Source: an uncultured Pseudomonadota bacterium | GTDB taxonomy: Bacteria; Pseudomonadota; Gammaproteobacteria; Burkholderiales; Thiobacillaceae | Assembly: GCA_903883985.1 (NCBI GenBank) | Contig: CAISDD010000529.1 | Location: 1 to 7,691, forward strand | DNA length: 7,691 nucleotides | Direction: 5' to 3' | Shown: positions 1 through 7,426 of the stretch, in pieces | Layout: each line of letters starts with the position of its first letter | How positions within the stretch are numbered: the first letter of the stretch is position 1 | Translations under genes and position numbers: made by a program | Notes under the pieces: generated by a model | Seen by the model: only the letters and a program-made list of their open reading frames with translations | What the model was told of the DNA's origin: nothing | Databases searched by the model: none

Positions 1-291
1 CACCGGGATGTTGGGATAGATCGGATTGAGTGGCTTCAACATCCAGCCGTCCGGGTGCAGGACGATCTGGCGGAAGATGTACTCCTCGTTGGCCCAGGCC
101 ACCACATAGGAGCCATCTTTCGCCAGGCCTTCCGGCTCGACCACGATGATCTCGCCCTCGATGAATTCCGGCAGCATGGAGTCGCCCAGGACCATCAGGG
201 CGTAGGGTTCGGCGCCGGCACAGGCGGAGGCTTCCAGATCTTCCGGCGAGGACTCCGCCGGGCGCACGGGTATGGGGAAGGGCTTGCTCAT
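1..291 (-). CDS. S24 (LexA/UmuD-fold) peptidase-like protein, C-terminus cut by window edge
   Basis: The first 97 codons are visible; the frame runs off the window at base 1. There is no helix-turn-helix region, so this is a stand-alone S24 fold and not a LexA repressor. The family motif around the nucleophile is clear: ALMVLGDSM, with Ser38 in GDSM, followed by PEFIEGEIIVVEP (residues 41-53), the usual beta-strand after the serine. The second catalytic residue is expected in the strand after VVA (63-65). There the sequence reads EYIFRQ, so Arg74 stands where LexA has its lysine (VKR). Activity as a self-cleaving protease is therefore doubtful. The ATG follows the mutL stop by two bases, and its Shine-Dalgarno (GAGGA) lies inside the last mutL codons, which implies co-expression with mutL. 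S24 proteins usually act in SOS-type responses; the role here is unknown. The family call is firm and the function open. Confidence 0.85.
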   Translation of the reverse strand, partial: MSKPFPIPVRPAESSPEDLEASACAGAEPYALMVLGDSMLPEFIEGEIIVVEPEGLAKDGSYVVAWANEEYIFRQIVLHPDGWMLKPLNPIYPNIPV

Positions 292-293
292 GG

Positions 294-2140
294 TTATTGT
301 CCTCGCATGAAAAATTTGTCCAGGTCGGACAGGCTGAGTTGAAACCAGGTGGGGCGACCGTGGTTGCACTGATCGGCACGCAGGGTGTTTTCCATGTCGC
401 GCAGCAAGGCGTTCATTTCCGGCACGGTGAGCCGGCGATTCGCGCGTACCGCACCATGGCAGGCCAGGGTCGCGAGAAGTTCATTGCGGCGGGCGTGCAT
501 CGCGTTGCTCGAACCGAATTCGTGGAGTTCTTTCAGCACCTCGTGGGCCAGGCGTTCGCCGTCGGCATCCTTGAGCATGGCCGGCACGGCGCGCAAGGCC
601 AGGTGGGTAGGCGACACGGCGGCTATCTCGAAACCCAACTGCGAAAATACGGACTCCGCCTCCTCGGCCGTGGCCATTTCCAGGCGGGTGGCGGCGAACA
701 CCACGGGGATCAGCAAGGGCTGGCTGGCGACGGCGCGAGCGTCGTATGCGGTCTTTATCTGCTCGTAGAGGATGCGCTCGTGCGCCGCATGCATGTCGAC
801 CACGATCAAGCCCTGGGCATTCTCGGCCAGGATGTAAATGCCGCACAGTTGGGCGAGGGCATGCCCCAGTGGCGTGGCCGCAGCACCGGCCTGGGGCATG
901 GGGCAAGGTGCCTGGGGCAAGGGCGAATCGAAGGGCAAGCCCGGGCTTCCCGGCCCCACATCCATCGCGGCTTGAATCTGCACCGGCTCGCGCCCCAAGG
1001 CCTCGGCCACCATCTGGTAGTAGGGCGCGGGTTGGTTGGCGTGGACAGGCGGTCGCGACCAGACCGGGAGCGCGGGCGAGGAGAAAGATGCGGGCGGCGG
1101 GGCATCTTCACCCCGTGTCCCAGGGCTTGTATCTTGCTGCTCTTGTCCCTTGCCCCTTGCCCCTTGTCCCAGCGCCCGCTCCAGCACATACAAGACGAAC
1201 TGATGTATGCCTCGTCCGTCGCGAAAGCGGACTTCGGTCTTGGCCGGGTGCACATTCACATCGACTGCCTCGGGGGGCAGGTCCAGGAACAGCACATAGG
1301 CGGGATGGCGTTCCTGGTGCAGAACGTCGCGGTAAGCCTCGCGCACGGCATGATTGAGCAATTTGTCGCGAACGAATCGGCCATTGACGAACAGATATTG
1401 CGCATCGCGCCCGGAACGCGAATAGGCGGGCAGGCCGACCAAGCCAAAGAGGCGCAGCGGACCCGCGGACTCGTCCAGGGTGCGGGCGGCCTGCTCGAAG
1501 TCTTCGCCCAGTATCTCCAGCGCCCGTGCCTGCCAGTCGGCAGCCACCCATCGCCGGGCCACGCGGCCGTTGTGGCTCAGGGTGAAGGCGCAATCCGGGT
1601 GGGAAAGGGCGATGCGGCGCAGCGCTTCGTCGCAATGCGCGTATTCCGTGGCCGGCGTCTTCATGAACTTGCGTCTGGCTGGCGTGTTGAAGAACAGATC
1701 GCGCACCTCCACCACCGTCCCCCCGGCCAGGGCCGCCGGTTCCGGTGGGTGCAAGCGGCCGTCGAGCGCGCCCACCTTCCAGGCATGGGATTCCTCCGCC
1801 ACCCGGCTAGTCAGGGTGAGGCGAGCAACGGAGGCGATACTGGCCAGCGCCTCGCCGCGAAAACCCAGGCTGGCAACCCGTTCCAGGTCGCCTAGACTGG
1901 CAATCTTGCTGGTGGCGTGCCGCGTCAGCGCCAGCGTCAACTCGTCAGGCGCGATACCTGCGCCGTCATCCGCGATGCGCATGGACTTGATCCCGCCCTC
2001 CTCCAGGTCCAGACGAATGTCCCGGCTACCGGCGTCGAGACTGTTCTCCAGCAACTCCTTGAGCGCGGAAGCCGGTCGCTCCACGACCTCGCCGGCGGCG
2101 ATCTGGGAGACGAGGAGGTCGGGTAAGAGCTGGATACTGC

Positions 2141-2144
<4 letters not shown>
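294..2144 (-). CDS. mutL: DNA mismatch repair protein MutL (endonuclease-type)
   Basis: MutL couples MutS mismatch recognition to strand removal. At 616 residues it is of normal length. The N-terminal GHKL ATPase shows AAGEVVERP (16-24), catalytic Glu30 and Asn34 in KELLENSLDAG, DDGAGI (59-64), RHATSKI (75-81) and GFRGEAL (94-100). Residues about 321-425 form a Gly/Pro/Gln-rich linker. The C-terminal domain carries the metal-site motif DMHAAHERILYE (450-461), fitting DQHA(X)2E(X)4E with Gln replaced by Met, plus ACHGAVRA (561-568) and CNHGRP (593-598). This is the pattern of nicking MutL proteins in bacteria without MutH. The start is TTG: the GHKL fold begins by about residue 5, and a strong GGAGGG site lies six bases upstream. 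The start overlaps the uup stop by 4 bp (TTGA). The nuclease activity is inferred from motifs. Confidence 0.97.
892..926 (+). repeat. Imperfect G-rich heptamer array inside mutL linker
   Basis: Five consecutive 7-base units read TGGGGCA, TGGGGCA, AGGTGCC, TGGGGCA and AGGGCGA on the plus strand. They lie in the part of mutL that encodes the flexible linker (about MutL residues 407-418, Pro/Gln/Cys-rich). The unit resembles that of the array at 1143-1170, but the G-rich strand is the opposite one. The periodicity is seen directly; origin and role are unknown. Confidence 0.6.
1143..1170 (-). repeat. Four perfect heptamers with G-quadruplex motif, inside mutL linker
   Basis: On the plus strand two TTGCCCC units are flanked on each side by TTGTCCC, with no gaps. 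The minus (mutL coding) strand therefore carries four G-runs of 3-4 bases, separated by loops of 3-4 bases, between 1170 and 1147. This fits the G3+N1-7 quadruplex rule. The array is translated in frame as the Gly/Gln/Lys/Arg-rich start of the MutL linker (about residues 325-334), where length change should be tolerated. Whether it folds or varies in length cannot be judged from one sequence. Confidence 0.75.
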
Positions 2145-4021
<1,877 letters not shown>

Positions 4022-4022
4022 G

Positions 4023-4045
4023 GCGTTTGCCCGCGAAAAACGCGG
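4023..4045. other. Two mutually exclusive short inverted repeats before uup start
   Basis: GCGTTT (4023-4028) pairs with AAACGC (4038-4043), while CCGCG (4031-4035) pairs with CGCGG (4041-4045) across an A5/T5 loop. The two hairpins overlap and cannot form together. They sit within about 25 bases of the uup start and would cover its weak ribosome site. There is no T-run after either stem, so a classical terminator is unlikely. Stems are only 5-6 bp, so a role is uncertain. Confidence 0.35.
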
Positions 4046-4070
4046 ACTTCAGGAAACACGAAGGGCGGCG

Positions 4071-4079
4071 ATTATCCCA
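4071..4079 (-). promoter_or_regulatory. Possible extended -10 promoter for the uup-mutL-S24 cluster
   Basis: The minus strand reads TGGGATAAT, an extended -10 element (TGn followed by GATAAT, one mismatch from TATAAT), just after the kinase stop codon. No good -35 box lies about 17 bases upstream, which is tolerated by extended -10 promoters. Transcription would start near 4064 and give a leader of about 40 bases before the uup ATG. This would let the repair genes be expressed separately from the sensory operon. It is an inference from a short motif. Confidence 0.35.
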
Positions 4080-5933
4080 TCAAGACGCGATGCTCTGCGC
4101 GACCAGAGTAAGCAAGTCATCGGCCCGGAATGGCTTCGAGATGAATCCATCCATGCCCGCCTCCAGGCAAAGCTGCCGGTCGGTCTCCTGGGCGTTGGCG
4201 GTCATGGCGAGGATGGGGACACGAGGAAGGCCGTTTTCCAGTTCCCAGGCGCGGATGCATTCCGTCGATTCGAGGCCATCCATGTTGGGCATCTGCATGT
4301 CCATCAATACCAGATCGAAGCGCTCTTCCTGAAATCTGGCCAGAGCCTCGACGCCATCATTGGCCAGGGTGACGCGGTAACCGCGTTTGTTGAGCAGGGT
4401 CTGTGCCAAGCGCTGGTTCACCGGCGTGTCTTCCGCCACCAGCACATGCGCACCCCTGCCATTGGCGACGGCGGCGAGCGGCATCCGTACAGCCGGTATC
4501 TCCGCCTGGCGCAGGGCGACGACGAAATGAAAAGTGCTGCCCTGACCGGGCTGACTCTCGACCCAGATGCGGCCGTCCATCATGGCTGCCAGCCTCTGGG
4601 CAATGGCCAACCCAAGGCCGGTGCCGCCAAAGCGACGGGTTATCGAATTATCCGCCTGCGAAAACGGGGAAAAGATCATATCCAGCTTGTCCGCCTCGAT
4701 GCCCACGCCGCTGTCGGCGACGCTGAAATGCAAATCCAGCCGTCCCGGTGTCCGCGCGGAGGTCGCCGCCAGGCCGATACACACGGTGATCGTCCCTGCA
4801 CTGGTGAACTTCAGCGCATTGGAAAGCAGATTGGTGAGCACCTGACGCAATCGAATCGGATCGCCACTCGCCTGCTGGGGCAATTCCCGCGCCAGTTCCA
4901 GTTTCAGAGCTATACCCTTGACGCCCGCCTGAGCGGAAAACAGGCCGATCGTCTGCCGCGCCATCTCGTGCAGGTTGAACGTTACCTGTTCCAGGTCGAG
5001 GCGACCGGCGTCGATCTTGGAAAAATCCAGGATGTCATTGAGTATGGACAGCAGGCTTTCCGCCGAGGTACGCACCCAGGTGAGGTACTCGCGTTGTTCC
5101 TCATTGAGATCGGTGTCCAGTGCTAGATGCGTCATGCCGATGATGCCATTCATCGGCGTGCGTATCTCGTGGCTCATGGTGGCCAGGAATGAAGCCTTGG
5201 CCGCGCTTGCCGCTTCCGCCGCCTCTTTGGCTGTCTGCAACTGCTGCGCATGCAGGCGTGACAGGGTGACATCGATGAAGGTCCACAAACGACCGATGAC
5301 CTGACCCTGCGCAATCACCACCGGGTAGCCGTGTGCGGTGAGAGTACGGCCGTCGTTGCGCTGAAATTCTGCCTGCCGCTCCATGTCCTGAAGCGCCCGG
5401 GCCACCAATGAGGGGTCCGCCGGGGGGTGTTGCGAGAGGGCCAGTAACTGGCCAAGTTCGCACCCCTGGATGACAGCATCATCCGGGATGTTCCAGAGGT
5501 GGAAAAATGCCGGATTGGCGTAGATCGTCTGCCCGGAGGGGTTGAGGAACAACACTCCGAATTCCATCGACGACAACAACGCGCCCAGGCGGGCATGCTC
5601 CTGTTCCAGCGTGTTGGTGAGCGTGATCAATTCGTCGCGAGTGCTCATCAACTCGCCGATACGCTCGCCCACCACGCGCGACATGGCGTTGAAGGCCGCG
5701 CCCAGGCGACCGACATCGTCATCGCCCTCGATCACCGGGTCCGGCGTGTAATTGCCACTCGCCACCGCCTCGCTGGCTCGTGCCAGCACCGACAGATGCC
5801 GAGTCAACCAGTAGCCCAGCATGGTCAGCAGGCCGGCGGAAAGCAGGATTTCACCGAGTGCGATGGCCACACCCTGGGTCACCAGATTGTGCCGAGCCAG
5901 GAGGATGTGGGAAAGATCAAGGCCATAACGCAA
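4080..5933 (-). CDS. C-terminal part of the split kinase: TM2-HAMP-PAS-HisKA-HATPase-REC
   Basis: This is the long open part after the amber codon. The first possible start is TTG at 5933, but no Shine-Dalgarno precedes it. The next in-frame ATG codons (near 5822 and 5684) also lack one, so independent translation is not well supported. The segment keeps every catalytic part: a hydrophobic stretch GVAIALGEILLSAGLLTMLG, a HAMP linker, a PAS domain (GVLFLNPSGQTIYANPAFF region), the phospho-acceptor His in SHEIRTP, N and G boxes for ATP binding, and a receiver domain with an acceptor Asp in LMDMQMP. If made, it would be a kinase fragment with one membrane segment and no periplasmic sensor. It resembles BarA-type hybrid kinases but lacks Hpt, so phosphate must pass to a separate Hpt protein or regulator not seen here. 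Confidence 0.75.
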   Translation of the reverse strand: MRYGLDLSHILLARHNLVTQGVAIALGEILLSAGLLTMLGYWLTRHLSVLARASEAVASGNYTPDPVIEGDDDVGRLGAAFNAMSRVVGERIGELMSTRDELITLTNTLEQEHARLGALLSSMEFGVLFLNPSGQTIYANPAFFHLWNIPDDAVIQGCELGQLLALSQHPPADPSLVARALQDMERQAEFQRNDGRTLTAHGYPVVIAQGQVIGRLWTFIDVTLSRLHAQQLQTAKEAAEAASAAKASFLATMSHEIRTPMNGIIGMTHLALDTDLNEEQREYLTWVRTSAESLLSILNDILDFSKIDAGRLDLEQVTFNLHEMARQTIGLFSAQAGVKGIALKLELARELPQQASGDPIRLRQVLTNLLSNALKFTSAGTITVCIGLAATSARTPGRLDLHFSVADSGVGIEADKLDMIFSPFSQADNSITRRFGGTGLGLAIAQRLAAMMDGRIWVESQPGQGSTFHFVVALRQAEIPAVRMPLAAVANGRGAHVLVAEDTPVNQRLAQTLLNKRGYRVTLANDGVEALARFQEERFDLVLMDMQMPNMDGLESTECIRAWELENGLPRVPILAMTANAQETDRQLCLEAGMDGFISKPFRADDLLTLVAQSIAS

Positions 5934-5957
5934 GGTCCCGAGTTGCTGGCCAGCAAG

Positions 5958-6356
5958 CTAGATCGGACGCACCACGTCGTAGCGGGAAATGCCATCCTTC
6001 TGCTCCAGGTTGAAACTGGGGTCGGCAGGCGGCAGCTTCTTGTCGCGCGACCAGCCGCTGATGGCCACCAGTTTGCCATTGCGGTCGGTCACCGCCAGAT
6101 AGTTGATCCCTGGCACCGCCCGGCTCTCGTCCAGAATCGCCTGCACCGTGGCGTAATCACTCTGCGCCAGGGGGGCGACCAGGGCCGCATTGAGCACCGG
6201 GGCCATCTGCGCGACGTGACTCTCCGCCTGCTCGCCCAGGCTACCCTGGAGGAGGCGCAGGCTGTTGCTCAACAGCAGCGTGAGCATGATCGCCTCCACC
6301 GTGATCGCCGCCAGCAACATGCGGCTGCGAACGGTCCGCAGATGCGGACGTTTCAT
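5958..6356 (-). CDS. N-terminal part of the split kinase: TM1 and most of the periplasmic sensor
   Basis: Starting at ATG 6356, 132 codons precede the TAG at 5958-5960. The protein has a basic N-terminus (MKRPHLRTVRSR), a hydrophobic segment (about 13-35, LLAAITVEAIMLTLLL) and an extracytoplasmic part with the pattern NYLAVTDRNGKLVAISGW (about 94-111). That pattern is typical of Cache/CHASE8-type sensor folds, in which a tyrosine or asparagine-led strand precedes 'TDRNG'. The fold stops before its last strand, which lies after the amber codon (GTLRYGLDL). As a separate product it would be a membrane-anchored sensor stub with no known function. The start overlaps the binding-protein stop by 4 bp and has no Shine-Dalgarno, so it is probably translated by coupling. 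Confidence 0.65.
   Translation of the reverse strand: MKRPHLRTVRSRMLLAAITVEAIMLTLLLSNSLRLLQGSLGEQAESHVAQMAPVLNAALVAPLAQSDYATVQAILDESRAVPGINYLAVTDRNGKLVAISGWSRDKKLPPADPSFNLEQKDGISRYDVVRPI
6334..6349. other. Perfect hairpin within the first codons of the kinase
   Basis: GTCCGCA (6334-6340) and TGCGGAC (6343-6349) form a perfect inverted repeat, realistically a 6-bp GC-rich stem with a four-base loop. In the mRNA it begins four bases after the kinase start codon. Together with the missing Shine-Dalgarno and the ATGA overlap, it would limit free initiation and favour translation only by ribosomes arriving from the upstream gene. Confidence 0.5.
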
Positions 6357-7165
6357 TTTGTGGATTTGCGCAACACCTGCCTAACCTCATCGGCATAGCG
6401 CTCCATCTTCTCCAGTTCTTTCGGTCGCAGCTTGCGGTAACCCTCCAGCTTGGTGGACTCGAAATACAGCTTTGCCTGCGGCGTATTGGCGAATGCCCAC
6501 AACGCCTTGTCCACCAGCGTCAGCCGTGCACTTTCGCGCTGGTTGAGCAGATACACACGCCCAGCCATCGCCTCGCTCTCATCCAGCACGCGCAGGCGGG
6601 CTTGCACGTCGGGGGCCAGCTTGCTGAAATTGGCTGTGGACATAAAACCGGCCACGGCTTCGCCGGAAAGGATCAGTTGCGCCACGCTGTCGGCGGCACT
6701 GACATGGCGGACAGTGACTTCCTTGACGCCCCGATCCTTCAGCCAGTGCAGGCCCCACAGTGAAACCAGCGAGGTCGGGCTCAAGCCCAGCACAGTGTGG
6801 CCCTTCAGATCATGGGCGGAATGCACCGGGCCGTTGTCGTCGACCACAGTGATGGCCTTGAACTCGGCCTTGTAGGTAAGCAGGGGCAGGTAGTGGGCGT
6901 CGGCCTGCAACATGCGCGCCTGGTGGCCGGTTGTGATGGCCAGATCGTAGTCCTGACTCATCGCGCGGCGTGCGTATTCGGTAAAATCCGGCGCGGTGAG
7001 TATCTCCACCGGCTCGCCCAGCGCCTTTTCCAGGTACTGCCGCAGCGGCTGGTACTGCTCCAGAATTACACGAGCGCTGGTGTGCGGCGCCACGCCTATC
7101 CTGAAGGCGTCGGCCTGGGCGACCCCCACCATGAACGCAAAACAGGAGAAGAGAAGGCGGATCAT
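6353..7165 (-). CDS. PhnD-like periplasmic substrate-binding protein
   Basis: This 270-residue secreted binding protein belongs to the phosphate/phosphite/phosphonate (PhnD, PF12974-type) family. A signal peptide is clear: basic start MIR, hydrophobic 4-15, and cleavage after AQA (18) or ADA (20). The mature start FRIGVAPHTSA and the segment YQPLRQYLEKALGEPVEIL (about 38-56) match the family pattern of 'Y-PL--YLE--LG-PV'. YDLAITTGHQARM (about 73-85) and DLKGHTVLGL (about 119-128) match the later lobe-1 and hinge segments. The C-terminus is a charged helix. No permease or ATPase gene is adjacent; the next gene is a membrane histidine kinase overlapping by ATGA. A role as ligand detector for that kinase is thus more likely than transport. 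The ligand cannot be told from sequence, since this family also binds many non-phosphonate ligands. The ATG has a good ribosome site (GAGGT). Confidence 0.88.
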   Translation of the reverse strand: MIRLLFSCFAFMVGVAQADAFRIGVAPHTSARVILEQYQPLRQYLEKALGEPVEILTAPDFTEYARRAMSQDYDLAITTGHQARMLQADAHYLPLLTYKAEFKAITVVDDNGPVHSAHDLKGHTVLGLSPTSLVSLWGLHWLKDRGVKEVTVRHVSAADSVAQLILSGEAVAGFMSTANFSKLAPDVQARLRVLDESEAMAGRVYLLNQRESARLTLVDKALWAFANTPQAKLYFESTKLEGYRKLRPKELEKMERYADEVRQVLRKSTK

Positions 7166-7426
7166 GAGTACCTCATAGAAAAAAATGAGTCTCTACCGAC
7201 AGGCGCCGGCCTTGAGACGGATTGGGATACCGTGAGGCTACCATCCCACCGAACTTGCGTGAAACCTTGAATCCTCTTGACCGCATATTTTCCCCCGTGA
7301 GGCCCTATGAACGTTGAGGTTTACCCCTCCGGTCACCCGCACCATTTGGGTGAGCCCGCTACAAGCCCGATTGCACCCCTGGCGAGCCGCCTGGCTGCGC
7401 TGCACCCGCAAGGGGCACGCCGGATT
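7166..7426. other. Non-coding leader and degraded flank between sensory operon and IS remnant
   Basis: I see no credible gene here. The transposase frame stays open through it on the minus strand to a stop at 7238, but loses all resemblance to IstA. A perfect 6-bp inverted repeat, TCACCC (7333-7338) and GGGTGA (7348-7353), and two copies of CCGTGAGGC (7230-7238 and 7295-7303) are present. The promoter for the binding-protein gene should lie here on the minus strand, but I could not identify a convincing -35/-10 pair. Confidence 0.5.
7170..7174 (-). promoter_or_regulatory. Shine-Dalgarno site for the binding-protein gene
   Basis: GAGGT on the minus strand lies four bases before the ATG at 7165. 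It is the only convincing initiation site in the leader. The ATG six bases upstream of this site (within CTATGAGG) runs into a stop after four codons. A weak inverted repeat, CTCAT (7172-7176) and ATGAG (7185-7189), overlaps this site with an A/T-rich loop. Confidence 0.6.

Larger units (their letters stand above)
4080..6356 (-). pseudogene. Hybrid sensor histidine kinase interrupted by one in-frame amber codon
   Basis: From the ATG at 6356 to the TGA at 4080-4082 one frame spans 759 codons including the stop. It is broken only by TAG at codon 133 (5958-5960). The pieces on both sides join without a frameshift into one standard kinase: TM1 (about 13-35), periplasmic sensor (36-160), TM2 (161-184), HAMP (182-236), PAS (about 251-366), HisKA with His396 in SHEIRTP, N-box Asn513, DSGVG (548-552), GGTGLGL (577-583), and a receiver domain with Asp686 in LMDMQMP and Lys741. 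No Hpt domain follows. The TAG lies between VVRPI and LAGQQLG in the sensor domain. A single change from CAG (Gln) or TGG (Trp) would explain it. The rest shows no decay, so the break is recent, a sequencing error, or tolerated by readthrough. The start overlaps the upstream binding-protein stop (ATGA). Confidence 0.8.

Noticed and set aside
212..220. Ala-Gly at residues 25-26 of the S24 protein as a LexA-type self-cleavage site
   Set aside because: The distance to Ser38 is about 12 residues, against about 35 in LexA and UmuD, so the bond could not reach the active site in the usual way.
297..1895. A 532-codon open frame on the plus strand opposite mutL
   Set aside because: It lies fully antisense to a certain mutL gene, shows no recognisable domain, has the Gly/His/Arg/Gln bias expected from reading a GC-rich gene backwards, and lacks a supporting operon context.
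4031..4045. The CCGCG/CGCGG hairpin as a rho-independent terminator after the kinase
   Set aside because: The stem is five bp and no T-run follows; the T-run is in the loop.
5958..5960. The amber codon as pyrrolysine
   Set aside because: Pyrrolysine is restricted to a few lineages and substrates such as methylamine methyltransferases; nothing here suggests that machinery, and a point mutation is simpler.
5499..6398. A 299-codon plus-strand open frame opposite the kinase sensor half
   Set aside because: It is antisense to the kinase and the end of the binding-protein gene, with no domain resemblance and biased composition.
6353..7165. The binding protein as part of a phosphonate ABC transporter
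   Set aside because: No permease or ATPase gene is adjacent, and the gene is coupled to a kinase; transport cannot be excluded but has no support in the window.
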